Shown here piece by piece: positions 12,801 through 27,800 of a stretch of 64,000 bases of DNA (the stretch's first letter is position 1; every line of letters starts with the position of its first letter). Position numbers and translations under genes: made by a program. Source of the stretch: Paragonimus westermani. Taxonomy: Eukaryota; Platyhelminthes; Trematoda; Plagiorchiida; Troglotrematidae. The DNA lies in the NCBI GenBank assembly GCA_008508345.1, contig QNGE01000880.1, positions 97,078 through 161,077 of the forward strand. The letters are read 5' to 3'. The notes beneath the pieces were generated by a model. The model saw nothing but the letters and a program-made list of their open reading frames with translations, had not been told where the DNA came from and did not search any database.

Positions 12801-15800
12801 CCTCCGGAACGCAATGAATGAATCCTGGAGAATTACACAAGAGAGGTGCATGAACAGGCGCCTTGCGTGAAACTCGACTTTGCGTTTGATTTATTTCGGT
12901 ACAAAGTTTCCTCCAACAGAAATAAGAGGGAAAAGTTAGTGAGTAATCCGTCTGGTAAAACCATAACACACAATCAATCAGTGTGTGAAGCCAGATGTTG
13001 CCGACCAGTTTAGTAGGTAGACAGCTAACCTGCTTGCTCGTATCACCAAATCTGCGGGTCACCTTCATATAACCATCTGGCGTGTGCTTCTAACTAACGT
13101 TAACTGACGGTAACTTGTTACCTAGACCACGTGACCGGACCAGCGTAATCGGTGCTACTTTACCAATTGTTCGATACAGTGTGTGACAGTTGTACAACGT
13201 CTCATCCGTTACTACCTTCTCGATGTGTTCACTTGTCCCAGCTTTGGCACACCTAGTTTTTGTGTTTAGTGCTTTCACAACAACCGATGAACCACATATT
13301 CCGGTACATGATCCGTAAGTATCATGTAATATCAAACCGAAAACGAATTTTTTCCATTCCGTTTTTGAAGTGGTTTTAAATCGTGCTCGACAGTTGCCTT
13401 GATTATAGCATGTATGTAGTGTAAACAATGACTTCATGCTGTTTCAGTTTGAACCAGGGAAGTTATCCGTTATGGATTCAGTCTCTCGAGATCTTACCTT
13501 TCCTGATCATGTTCATCACAGATTTTCAAATCAAAGCTGCTAATTTAGTTTGCTGAGCTTCCTTTTTAATACGGTTGATCACATTTTGAACCTAACTTAA
13601 CACCTCAACTTCTTTTACGCCACATTCCTCATTTTTTGTTGTCTTTTGCTCCCAGTTGTTTTGTTTGTCCCTTATATGTATGCTTATATATTGCTTACAT
13701 AACCAGCCTGAATTGCTTTTCAAATGTGGTGGTTACGTTGTTTTTCGTTTTTATTAATTTATCTCTGTCAGTTACGCACAAACGAATCTCAACCTGAACG
13801 AAATGACCCAGCACAGAAGAAAGGTTGCTCAAAACTGCCACTGTATCATGATACACCCAAATATGTCAACAGACCGTTGATGGAGAGTTCCTCTATCAGT
13901 CCATGTATATCTTTTGATTCCAAGACCAGCAAAACAGATAGGATCGTGGATCGGTAAATTTCCCGTACCTATATAGTCAATGTGCTTACTCTCTAGTTTC
14001 CTGCTTTTCAGTAGAAAATCTGACTGGGTATCTCAAGTTCGTCGCAGTTTTAAGTTTTTCTTTGAATTCCACCAATTTTTAGAAGTCTATCTTCTGATTC
14101 ACCTGAGCTTTCTTGGCATGCGGATTACGTAATAATTGTCTTCATGACACCTTTTAGTTAGGTGGACATTGCAACGGTTTTCTATGGCGTATCTCCAGAA
14201 TCACTGGATACGCGATGAGTTGGTCATGTGCTTCATACGCCAGCTGTTCGTTTACCGCACCGGGCATTGTTCAGCGATGCTACCAGCTGTTGGATAAATC
14301 CACATGGTGGTTTTGTGACTAACTGATTAGGAAGTGTAGAAATGTACCGTTCTGTTGATTTATATCGGTAGGTGTTGTCTACCGGGTTTAGGTTGGATGC
14401 CTGTACCGCGGTCAACGGTGTGTTCGTATCCAGAAAATCGTTAGCTCTTCCGTTTGGTCTCAGTTTGTCAGTTTTTCTGTTACCTTTTTCTTGAAATGCT
14501 GTTCTGTTTTTCTAACCTCTCTCTTGACATCGTTGTGGTGAGCTGCATTTCGAGTCTCTGTATCACTGTTTGAGGTTCGTGACAGTTTGTGAATGAATGA
14601 ACGAATGATTTGTAATTCGTGTGCTAACGGAATGTCTGTCACACCGCCCATAGTTCGGTTTAACTGTCAGTGATTGTAAGTAGACGTATGACAATCTGTT
14701 GTTTTCGCTGTTCCAGGTTCTGAGAGATTTGACTGTAGGTATGATATCCCATATCAGAATGAGCATCATTCGACCGTTCACACATGCCGTGGCATGCTTA
14801 CCTTTCTAAAATAGCTGGCTCGTTTAAATTCGTGTATTGCCAAATATTGTCATCACAAATGCGCGCTAGTGAATACGTCATTTACACGAGCAACACGAAT
14901 CTTACAAAGGAATTGGATTAGATCATGTCTGTACCAGAATCTAATGGACGTTCCAAAGGGTTTACCCGAGCAAGTGTCGACGTGTAGAAAAAGAACTCTT
15001 ACATAGAATTGCTTTTTAAAGGTGATTACAGTATGCATCAAACAACGCAAGGACTAATAAACTCGACCAAACGAACATGTAACGCAGCCGGAATCCGAAC
15101 TCCAGAAGTCACCTGCGCGTTCAGTCAAAGTTCAGCCTGTTGGTGCCACTTCACATTACGTATGGTAATTTATATGTAAGTGCAATAGAAGTTACACGGA
15201 CAGAACTGAGAGGTGCTTGTTCTTCGGGGTGAAAGAACATTTGCCTAAACGGATGCTGAGGTCTGTATTATGGACGAATAGCAATGACGTTGAAACACAG
15301 ACAACCGGTGTCCGGAGTTGCTAGACCCATCTTGACCACTGGTCATGCTATCGACCCAGCTTGCTTGTTCAGAATCCTATTACCTCATTTCAATAACATT
15401 TTTGCGGTTTGCCGAGGTGGTCACAATCAGTCATCTGTTCACAAATGATTGTTCGTGAACTTCACTCTACCTTGGAGTTAACGCCGCTTCCTAACCCATC
15501 GACGGACTATCCATCCAACTCCCCTTATTGTTTGATGTGAAAAACCGATTCATGTTGTAAATTTGGTACTGACGAGTCAATGCGAAATGGTTGTATCTAC
15601 CAAGTTTCGTGTTCTAACTGTTTTTTTTCAAACATGTATGACTGGCTATCATTTTATCGCCAACCCAATTTCGTTTCCATACCACCACGTTAGGTCTCAG
15701 CTTGTTTCTCATGACCTGTTGGTTACCACACCAGTCTGCCCGGCCGAACCAGCTCCTGTAGGCGATTCGCTGAAGAAGTCACCGCATATCAAAATTCCCG

Positions 15801-18800
15801 AAAGTTCATCAGGAAACTCCGGTATTCCATCATGTCCACGAAAAACCACTGTAACTTGCAGTTCGGAGATTCCTGTCATTACCTCTCCATCTGAATTACA
15901 AGCGAGACTCCAACAAGTACGTGGTGTTTAGTTTAGTAAGTTAATTTTGGTCCCACCGCTGATCCCGCGTTTTGTCCATTCAGCCCTCGATCCGTTTTTA
16001 GGTCCGTTTGTGTTGTTGCCCCGCAAAATTTCTTAGATGTCGCTTTTTACTTGGAACTACTGTTAACCACTTGTTTTGGTTTGTGTGTCGGTCGATGAAA
16101 TTTCTGCGTGTTATCCTGCGGCCACCAACTAACTTAGTCTCCTTTTGGCTCTCTGATTTTGTTCTTTTCGTTCGCAACTTTTACACAAAACGTTTAGCAT
16201 TTTACAAGTATGCATGTGGGAATTCTGTTTGTATAAATTGAGGGACACTCAGTTGACCTCATGTTTTGCATTCTCATGAAACCCTTAGTCGGTTTCTATC
16301 GAAAAGAAGCACTACACTACACTCGAGTTTCGCTCTCGTTAGAGTTGTAGTAACTTGTAGATGATGCGCTTAGTGCCCCTCAGACCCTCATTGTCTTGGT
16401 CTCTTGACACAGTAGTCAAGTACACGGTGTGAACTCAGAGGACAAAAACGCCCACCAGACGATTCTCAGGCAATTTATCTTTTGTGATTGTAGTTGTTCC
16501 CCCTGAGGCGTTTGGTATGGCGAACTTCAGTCGACCGCTTGAAGCATGGCGAATGTGAGGACTGAAGTTCGATGAATGTTGTGGCGAGCGGTTTGTCTGA
16601 AGGACCAAAAGAATATCATCTGGCATTGTTCCGACTTTACATTAGAGGTAGTGGCAGACAAGTCTTGCTGAATTCGAACTTTACCGACCATGAAGGTGGA
16701 AGTGATATCAGTTCAGTGGTTAATAAGTTCAAATTAAACTTTTGTAGGCTCCAAACTTTTAGGAGGAATCGTCTTCATGGATAATGTATCTGCTGATAGG
16801 TGACCGCTGAAAGAGATCAAAAAAATTTGCGGCCTTTGAAACTGTATGAAGGTCAGTCTCACGTGATTGTTATGACCCGTGTGGTCAACGAAAGCTGGAA
16901 ATGGCTGCCGCACAAGTGTACGATATACGAATCGTGAACAGTTGCACGAAAATCACTGATACTCAACACATTAGTGTAACAGAACTTGACCTTCGGCCGA
17001 CAATGTATGTAATACCAACTAACGATAACACAAAATACTTTTCGAAGAAATCCCAGTGTGTCCTTTTGGGGGAAAAGGCTTTCTCCAACAGTGATCGAAT
17101 GGCATTCAGAGTTCAGGACGCTGTGATGATGAACAGGCTTTTAAAGATGTAATTAACTCATGTCCGATGTATTACTGTTTGTAACTGCGAGACAGCGACG
17201 AAGCGGGGGATGAAAAACTTGAACAGCAAGAACGAAGCGTGGGTCAATGCTATTGGCCGAGCAGTGACACGGATAGCAATGCTGCTCGACCAGTTTTGCA
17301 GTGGTAGTTATGAACGACACGAAAAGGGAAGTGTGACAGTTGGAAATACCCGTATGAACTGTTTTAAGAAAGAGCTATTTTGTTAAGCAATGCAATGCGA
17401 CGAGAAGTTGGAGATCTAACAAACGCTGTATAGTGTTCAGTATGCTTATGGATCAAAAGGGTTTTACGCCAGGATTCTTACTGAAAGCAAACGACAGTGA
17501 AATCAGCTAAATTACGCCAGCAAGTTATCTTCAAACATCGATCACAGAGCCCTCTGATGGTCAGCTACAAATATGGAGTGGATGAAAGACGCCAATACTA
17601 GGGAAAACACGTTCATGGAAGAAACGTAAACTTTATGGTAGATTTTATGGCTGTAGACAGAATTTGATTGCCTCAGCTTTCGGTTGTACACTGGGCACTA
17701 TTATTGTCTTTAGCGAAGACTACCCTACCGGTTGTGTAGCCAACTAAAGAAGTTGAATTTACAATCCGAAAAAGGGATTAAACTTGGTTTGAATTGTTTG
17801 CTCCCGCTGAGATTGCTAGCGTCCGTAGACAAACATACTGTTTAGGTCAGTCAGTTAACAGTAACGTTAAAACATTCTCGTAACATTTGCGTATTTATTG
17901 ACCTCAGTTGAACCAGGTTTGTTTTTTCAGGAAACTACTTGTCTCCCGTGTACTGGCAGCTGGTATTTGATGAAGATCCCAGTTATTGAAACAGAAATCT
18001 CCTACTGCCTACCAGTAGTTCTGTTTGTGTATAGTTATCAGATTCCTTTTATCCGTTTAATAATCTTTTATCACTCTCAACACCAGTATTTTAAACTCGC
18101 TCGCGATTGGCAACTTATTAGTTAGTTCCTTCATTGGTGTATATGACACAGCGATTAAGTGAGTAACTAAGCTACCAGATTTCACACTACGGAGGGTTTG
18201 CTATCTAGTGCCCTACGTAGTCTAAATTAGGCGGGCTACCACCATTTCACGAAAACTTGAACAAGGGCCGTTGCGACAACTGGACTCGAACGTGTAATTG
18301 GCTGGTGCAATCGGTTATCGGGAGCCGTTATCATCGGAGTACCGCGCTATTAGCAACATCGAACAGTCTGGCCAACTGTCTTGTTTGGCCCGTCGTGATC
18401 AGGTCTGCGTGCGTAATCCTTCAGTGTATAGTTACGTCACCTGACTACTTAGGCTCATAATTTGTTAGGCTGTCTCGTTGCGAAAGGCCATCAGTGTAGT
18501 TTGTTGCCCGTGAGCTGAGTGATAAGAATGTTTGTAGCGCAGGCTGGTCATAGTCGGTCACTTGCCATCGGGTTTCCTGCGCTTGACGCTGTTTACAGTT
18601 TCATTTAAGTACCAGCCAACTGAGATATGTGCTACGTAGTTCTTAGTTTCATTTTTACATTGTCGTGAGTTCGAACAAACAGCTTAAGAGTAACTCGTAA
18701 ACGATCACTGGAACAGAGAGCAGAAATTCGGTAGTGGTATTCTTAATCACCGTACACTACTTACCAAGATTACCAGACAGTCAAGCTGACCTAAATCTCG

Positions 18801-21800
18801 AGACAGCTTACCAATTCTCCGAGAGCTTCCTCTTTCTTCCATTGTATTAGTTATTCTTTCTCTGTTGTAACACCCATGTTTCCAACTGATGTTGATAATC
18901 GATATTTATAGTTTGTGTGTTTTGTTTGACATAGTTTACTTCGTGTTCCAGCCTGTTACGAGCGTGAGGATTGCCTCTTTGTCGTTACCATGGTTTCAGG
19001 ACTCATTTACTTGTCGCTTTAATTATTGTCCTGAGCAGTCACACTTGTTCTTTTACCATGTGCTGTGTTGAACTAACAATGTACTGGGTCCTTTGTATTT
19101 CAGTTTTCATTTTACTTATGCTTTGGAGTTGCTGACTCAAATCTTTTGTATTCCCAGGAGATTTCTATGCGCAAACAGCAGGATGATTACATCCGTCAAT
19201 TGCAAATGTTCTACGACAATTTGTTAGCCAAACACGCACTGGCCGAAGTTACTATTGATCAGCTTCGTATGGGTTCGAAAATACGTACCGCATCCGAAGA
19301 TCGCAGTCTTGGCACGCACCAAGGGGCACACAGTAAATTTGCCTTTGATCATTCTCTACACCGATCTCAACCGTTGTCCAGACTCTCACAAGCACGACTT
19401 GGATCTTTTGGACAGTTACCAATCGCCAGTCGAACACCTCAGTATTCATCCACGCCTTTCCTTCGGTTTTCAGACCAGTGCAAACCCGAAGATGATCAGG
19501 TGGACTGTGGTTTTGGATATCGCAGAAGTTCCTCCTCCGGTCGTGGGAACGCACTGAATCGTGTGGATCCTATTTCAGTTACGGAGCATTTTCACACGGC
19601 TGCCGAAACGGGCGCTTTCCATGAAACGCAGGATAATTCACCGCACAACAGCACAAGTGCTTGGTAGGGTTATTTCCGCTTCACTTCTCAGCCACTAGCT
19701 AGTTCACTACAGTCTGTTGTAAACAAATTGACAAGGTTGCTTAAGCATACGGACAGCAACAAACAGTTTACTTCTGGGCTCACAGTTGTGGGTTTGAGTT
19801 CGGAATAATATCAAATGTCTGCGATTAGGCTTAAATAAGTGAGCCGTAACTTCCTCATGTTTCGCAAACATCGGTTCGTTGTTGAATGAAACGATCAGGT
19901 GGCATGAGCTACCATAAGTTCTGTAGGTTGTTTGTAGCTGCTTCCTGATTGTGCAGCCAAATTGGACCGGGTGGATGTGAACATCATATGGTTTAGTTCC
20001 TAGATGGAATTTCTTCGATTTCATCTAGTCGATTTTTTATTACTTATTTTTGTCTATGTATTCTGGCTTCCGTTCAGTTAGCTTATCCATGTCCATGTAA
20101 GTGGAGCGGTAGCACTTTAACTTTACGGACACATCCATTATTCAAAGGTAATGGTTTACCGCCTTTCTCCACCAAATATCTGTTTGATTATTTCCACACA
20201 CATCTTCGTTGATCGTAATGTATGATTTTCACCATAACTCTTTCTTTCGTCCATGAAGTTGTAATCTCGGCTTAACTGCCGCTTAGTGAATGTGCGAACT
20301 GTTCATACCTTGTTGCTTCAGACTGTCACAGCCATAATCGAACTATCATTTTATGTCGGATACGTTCATAAACGCTCCAAATGTTACTGTTCTTTGTTGC
20401 TAAGCCTCAGACTGACATGTGCTCCTGACAATTTTTTTTAAATATCCTGTTAAATTGAGGTAGCTTCACTGAGATTTGAAATAACAAATTTCGTACGAAG
20501 AGCTGAAGATGTTATCGATCATGATTTGTTCGGAGCATTTCGAACCACCCTAATCGTACCTAATGCAAACTGTCAACCAGTGTTGACCGTGTCCATCCGT
20601 ACTACCATAGTGTAACCAGGACAGACAGAAATTATGTTAATTACTCCATCACCAGCGATTTTCAAAGGACCAGTGATTTGGTGGATACCGGCCTAACTCA
20701 TAATACAGAGGTTGTGGGTTCGAATTCCGTTCGAATGAAACTGGTGGTGGAGTTGTTGAAAATAAGCACCGGGGAACTTTAAGTACTCACCAACTGCTCG
20801 TTTTGAGTGTTCGTATGTCTTGCTTGTTGTTCGAACCCGTCACCCGCGTGCTACAAATGGGAGCCTATATGTCCTTCCAGCTTGGCTGAAAGTAGGGGGC
20901 AATGGTTTCCATCATATTCCAAAGTTGAATTTTTCCATCTTCAAGTTGTCCACGAAAGTAACGGATTGTGTTTTTTAATCCATAATTGTGATAGTGAATT
21001 AGCATCCGATTTGTCCCTGTCACGTCCTTCTCCATTTTCACTGTACTTCAGCCACACGGAACGTTTGCTTACCAGGTGTGTTCCACCTGTGTTGCATAAC
21101 TCCATCGTGCGATTAAAAACAGACGATGTAGCGGCGCACTTACCAACCACGAGACCTGGTGACTCTTCTTCCGAATGTGAGCTTGTCAATCAACTCTCGA
21201 CGGACAAACCAAGTCGTTATCCTCGCGACGAGCCTGTTTACCATAAACAATCTATTCACGGTGGTCACATCAATTGTCTGTTTGTTTGATCTAAATCACT
21301 GCTCGTTTACGATGTTCGACAGTGTTTAACTATTTCCACCTTCAGTTTTTCCTCATTTCACCTAGTTGCACCCACTTTATTGGTTTGGGTTTACTTGCGA
21401 CCTCTCGCTTGCTATAAGAATAATTTAAGTGATGCATATTAGGGCCACTGCTTGTTACTGCTTACCCCTTACCAGTACGCTCCACAAACCGTCTAACCTA
21501 ACATACCACTTTACAGTTTGAGTTGGTACACGTGTTTGTTGCCTGTTCCCAGTTAACGCATAAAGAACAGCTATCCATTCAATGGGTACCATTTATCTCT
21601 GTTTAAAATGAGTGCAATTTTGTGGATAATTCACTAGACTTAATGATACTTTGGCACCAGAATCTTACCTTACCCACCTAGTTGCAGCTACTTGCTTCTC
21701 GATTCGTTTTTTAGTCTTTAATGCGGTTACCTGCAGTAACTTTGGTAATCAACGCGCTCTCTTGATGGCTTTGGAGCCGTGCCTCTAAGTCGTTTTCAAA

Positions 21801-24800
21801 TTCTGAATTTACGGCTTCCACTCGATAATTCAGACGCCTGTCGTACATCTTGTAAGCCAGTCTCACCTATCATCGTCCATTTGAGCGAGTCGATTTTTGT
21901 CATTTGTGCTACAGGATTTCACATTGGAACCACGGTTTCTCGTTTCATCCTTACTGCAACTCACAGCTTATCAGCTACTCTGTGATGTTTTGTGTTAAAA
22001 ACGCGAAAATCTGGTTTAATGTGGACACAGCAGCACGTACTTGGAAGCTGCAAGGAACTCAATACGTGTGTGTCGTTAGGCTACCGTTTACTGTAAGGAA
22101 GTATATGACAGCGAGCTTTCTTAACATTTGCTGTACACTTCATTTTGTTGAAATAGAAAGGCTGAATCTGACTATTCGGAGCCTGACAGCGGTCGTTTTC
22201 TGCCGATTCCATTCTATCTCGAAACGGCACTTTAGTTGTCAGGACACCTAATTAATTACTGAGTTTACTCACGAGTGTTCGGGAAGTTCCACGCTGAAGA
22301 CCATTTTTATTATAATGTGCAACTCGCTGGCGCACTCCCACTTGAACCAACTATTCGCGTTGATAACTCATACCTCATGAAAGTACAGCGAAAAGCGACG
22401 GATCGGGCACATCACCCTGCTCACTGTCATATTCCGCCAGGTTGCTCAAATTGGAACAGTTCTGTACGCATCGTCAACATTAGAAGTGGCTTGTTTTTAG
22501 TATCAAGGATCTTCTATGGCCACCTCACCTTTTACGAAACCCACTCTGGTCTAGCCAAAGTCGCCACCTCCGAAACGATTCGTTGAGGTTTTATCAAGTG
22601 GACAGTTTAATTTAGATGGAACACTCGTTCAGCGTCATGTGTGCTCATTCTGGATTACCTCACCAGTTGGTGTTTTCATGCATAGACTCGACGTTTGGAT
22701 TAAGTAATTCACACCAAGTCCTATTTTCTGTTACTTAATTACTTTTCCATTCTCATTTAGCATTTCTTACATATATACTCTCACAACTGGTGAATTTCTC
22801 TGTTAAGTCTATCGGTACCGCTGTACTCTCCATACCTTAATCTTTGCGTACTGTTTAACACAGAATCAGATGTACGTAAATATTTTCAGATATCCCCGGC
22901 CTATGACCTCTGTTAATCCTATGAATGAAATGATCTTAGTGGGTTCGGTTTCAAGTTTTGATATCAAAAACTGCTAACCCGTTCTGAATGAGTTTTACAT
23001 TTTATGGTTACTCTGCATGTAAGCGTTCGTCATCCTGAGATTTCAACCTTGATGTAGTCGGTCGCGACGTTTGCTTGGAATAGACATTCCACCAGACATA
23101 ATCCCCTCACTATGTGTCACCAGCTATTGTTAAACACGTCTAGTTCATGTATGTTCATTTCAGTTGATTGCCACTTCATTTGATTGCAGGTTTGTCTGAA
23201 CATCGCACAACTTCTTTGGCCGCCGGTGATAGTGAATTCGTTTATCCTGCATTGGACCCGGAATCCGTTCAGATGGATTTGTTATTTCGTTTTGCAGGAC
23301 TTCGGACCAAATTATCCCAGCTCAAACCGAATCTATGCACTCCTAGTGTCTTTGATTCATATCGGTCGGACTATGCTCAGTTGAAGAAGTGTTTCGTTTT
23401 AGCCAAATGGCACTGGACCCCCAAATCATCTAACGGTGGTGGGTGAAAGAGTTTTTCTTATCCCATCGCTTACCTTATCATACCCAGTTAAGCATACATG
23501 TTGTCTTGGTGCCTGTCTGTCCGGTAATAAGATCAACAGGCAACACAACTCGGAAGGATGTAATTGCACATATCGTTGCGGCTGCACATGCCAAGGTAAT
23601 GCGTTGGTCACGTGGCGATCTCGTTGTACACTAATACATTGCTCATTGCCATCGTCCACACAATCCCTGATTGTTCGGCATTGAGCGGAGAGCAACATAC
23701 TGTATCCATATTGGTTTATGGGCGGCAGAACTTTGGGAGCTAACACTGCGATAACACACCTTTACATGTCTGTCGTTTAGTATCTATTTCATGGTGCATT
23801 CATTTAGTCTAACTCTCTGTCTGGTTTGTCTACTGTGAGACCACGACCAATCTCCGAGGTCGCTTTCAAATCCGGTGCATCATTTTGTGGAGAGTACACG
23901 TTTTTGTTGGACGAAAACGAGTTATTGTTCTCTCACTTTAAGACTATAGGTCGGACCTGCAACATATATCGGTAAACTTATGGTACCTTCACAGTTCTTT
24001 TCGCTTACCTACAACGATTTTTCATTATCAGTAGTGCGTGTATGACACATTGGTTCACCGTTACATATGGTTCGTGGTCTGTTATTTGTTTTTTTTTTCT
24101 CCATCAAATTTCAATACAAATACACACTGGATAAGTGAAGATTTAGGGAAATCCGAGAATCAGTACGTTCTGCTACAGGTGCTAGAGTGACTACAGTTCC
24201 AAACAACGTCGATTTGCATCTGTAACCATGATGCAAATGCACATCGTGCCTTCATGGCTTGTGTTCCCGCGTTGATATGTGTCCGGTTTAGCACCTGTTT
24301 CAGTAGTCCATGGTGTAGTTGACCAGCGTACATTACCAAGTCAGAGATAAGCATTAGTCCGAACCGGCACTGTACTGTGAAGCAAGGTAACTATGAATTT
24401 GCCGACCTAATTGGTTTTAATAGCGCTGTTGAGAAAGAAACCTGTGTTTTGACTGCAGTAAAGCTGTGAACCGTCGTCCGCGTTCTAGCAGACCGAGCTG
24501 TTGTAAATATTCGAATAGGTGTGTTTGCCCGTTGATCTACATTTTCAGTAATGAACGAGAACGCACGTCACTCGTAACAATGAGTGATTAATACGAGTAC
24601 GCTTGTTTATGAAATATTAACAAGTGGCTAGTGGTTTAATTGATATTAGGTTAACAACCCACATTTACTCGTAGCTCTCATACTTAGCTAAACTTTCCAA
24701 ATAGCCTCTTTTCTGAAAGAGCCCTAGTTTCGAACCGAACTCCTTTTTAAGGTCATCAGTTTTACATACCTTTGCACGACTGATTTATTATTTAAACGCC

Positions 24801-27800
24801 CAACCACATTTACTTGTGAGCTGTGCTCATTTTGTCCGATCGTCTCATGTCGGCAATTTGCGCTAATGAGCACTTTTAAGGAAATTTGATTTCAACTTGA
24901 GAGAGAAGGCCTACTCGTGAGGTCATCGACTACAAAGTTCTGTCTTCCCTCCAGACATTTTGGCAATCTGAGCGTTGCCCACAGGCGAATGTGGCTAAGC
25001 GTTTACATATACTGATTCAGTTGTACCTAATGTGAAGGCGCAGAATCACCGCGGTTGCCCCATGAAAACGTTAGTTGGCCTCTAAGCTATGTTGACAGTA
25101 AGGCCATATCCTACTTCTGAGCTCTACTAAGAAGGAACCTCGAGTATACTGATTCTTTTCGATGGGACTGATTGGAAGGTCTGTTATCTAATAGGTCCAG
25201 TTCGTGCAGAGGATACCTTAAGCTGATCATGTGATGGTGTAGCCTGTGACTTAATCATTGTTGTATCCGCTTTCGGAAACTCTGCCGTCTAGAAAATTCC
25301 CCGCTACTTGGTTTTCGCAGTATACTCGCTTTAGTTCAAAAATCGCACCAGCTGTTGGGTTTCATTTTAAGGTTAAGTTTATTTGGCCCTTTCATGTTTG
25401 AAGGTATCGTAGTTTTTGTAAGTTGTCTATTACAATGACGTCATTAAGGTGAATGCCTAAATATTGTTTCATCGATCGAGACAGCCTCTGAGAAGAAATA
25501 CCGTGTGGGCGGTGATGTTCGAGTCTCACTCAGTGCTATCAGCCACACGCGTCTATCATGGGTGAAATGATAGCCGAGGAAGTTGGATGGGCATCCTACT
25601 TATTTCTCAGTATTACATTCTGTCGTTCATAGCTGTTAACTATTTGTTCCACTTTGTTCGCTTGAACTGATGTTTCGCTCGTTTTTGTTTATTTTTATAG
25701 TCGTGAAATTCGATCCGGATCACACTTTGGAACGGGAGCTTTTCCAGTTAGGGCAACAGTTGGACGAATTAGAAACTTGCGGTCATCCGGAACAAACGCC
25801 CACCCCAGCTACGAAACGCCCTTCAAACAATGACCAGTTGAATACTTACTTGGAAAATCGACCGTCATCTTCGTCGACGACCCACAAATCGGATACAGAC
25901 ACACCGCTGTCACCATCTGTGCATACTTCTTCAGGGCGGGACAAAAACTGTTCAAGTGTATCAAGCTCAATCTATGCGAAAGGTGAGTTAAATTCGCGAA
26001 TTTGACAAATTTTGTTGAATTTTAAGTCAACCAAACGCTGCTCAATTTCACAAGTACATCTGGAAGCTGCAAACCCCAAATTTGGATTTTGTTATTGATT
26101 TCGTCACCACTTATCTGGTTCAACATGTAAAACGATGATTTGTGTTCGGAGGCACTTAAATTTTTCCTCCAAAATGACACCACCGATTTTAAACTTGTTA
26201 ATTATTCCAAAATGCATTCATCCGTGCTTATGTACAGCCTTGAAATAGGCCATTTTTCAACTTTCTGTTGGTCAAGTGTGGTGTACATCAAGTTGCCAGT
26301 TTTGCCCCAACCGTGGTCACAAAGCCTCGGAATTTAATCAGTGGTAGCCCTTATCTCCAATCCTGAAGATTGACCTTACCCTCGTATTTACATAGTTGAA
26401 GTAGAGTTTTGTACATTGTTAACGTTAGTCCATATCTCTTACCAGCACCCTTTTTATGATGAAACTGAGTGACTGCGTTCCGCGTAGATAGTACGACACA
26501 GTTAAGACCATTATTTTAGGACGATTCCCCACTTTGAATATGTTCACCAGAGTGATGTTTCTGCCACATGCTCACCCGAAAGTCTTTTCTGTTTAGAGAA
26601 ACTTCTGATTTCAATGTATTTTGGAGTGGCATCCTCTTTAAACAAATCGTGAAAAAAGTTTGCAGCTGATGGTCAACTTTGTTTTAATGTTCAAACCGCT
26701 TGTGGCTACAGAAAGTGTTTTCCATCCAAACCACTTCCATATTGCTCATTGTACGCTCGATCACGTGACTATAAAGTACTATTGTTTTGCCAGCCGCTAG
26801 ATTGCTGACTCCTGGTTGTTTATACGTCCTTTGGTTATCTTGTCATCATTCCACAAAGTTAACGGTTGGTGATGTTCAATTTCATATGTTCGAATTCTGT
26901 AATACTACTGTCCTTTACACATCTGAGACACTAATTTCCACGGTCTGTTGTCATCGGATTGTACTGGGTTAGTGTGATGTGGAATGCTAACTCCAACAAA
27001 AGGACTTCACACTGGTGCTACAAACTAGGCGGAGGTGTACAAGCATGAGTCAGAGATTCAGTCATTCGTGAACATACTGTAAAGTGACGCGTGTTCTTTG
27101 TTATATTTGCCATCGTGAACAGGCATGGTTAATTTCTGATTTTTCATCGATTTATTGCGATAAGATATTTCTTTACGTTCTTGTTGAATAATTAAAAGAG
27201 ATGAGAGGTCACATTTCTCTACGGCTCGTAGTCTGCTTGCGTAACATTCTGGAATTACTTTATTCTACAACCAGTCTTTTTAAATCACGGTTCAGTGTTA
27301 CGACTTGGCAAATGCATAGTATCTCGGTGGAAACGATGCTGGTCACTGTGTCATGATTTCTAGGTTTGAATCTTAATTGTCGTGGATAACATCGTCGTGG
27401 TCTTAACAGCCTAATCGTATCCATTCTGCCTGAAACTTGCTGCTTGTTTTGACACTACATACCTCCAAATGGTGTGTACACAGTGGAGTTAGCTTTTTTA
27501 TGGTAAGATCCCTTGCTTTTGTTGGAAAGGTATCCTGTGCCCTAGTCTCCAAACCTCTTTATTTGTTCAGAAAACCTTTGCGCTTTGGAAGACCTTTATG
27601 TCCAACTGATGAATCGTTATAATACTGTAAAGCAACTGAAAATGACGGCCGACCATGTCCATCAGCTACATGGATTAATGCAGGTACGGTCATCTATTTG
27701 AAATCACTTCTTGTTTAGCGCCTGTATGACTTAGCTGTCAATGTCAGTGGGCATTCAGATGTGATTCCTACGGTGGAGGAGTTGGAAAACCTGTTTGTTC

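Larger units (their letters stand above)
15917..19157 (+). other. Intron 3 of the AKNA-like gene (3241 nt)
   Basis: Holds the short dispersed repeat at 16301-16350 and the weak gag-like region at 16570-17640; the remainder is featureless. Confidence 0.5.
19664..27570 (+). other. Introns 4-7 of the AKNA-like gene
   Basis: Introns of about 1388, 2013, 2262 and 1588 nt around exons 5, 6 and 7. Only the tRNA-type B box at 20717 stands out. Other open frames (e.g. 21904-22251 plus, 23746-23426 minus) have no motif or splice support. Confidence 0.45.
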
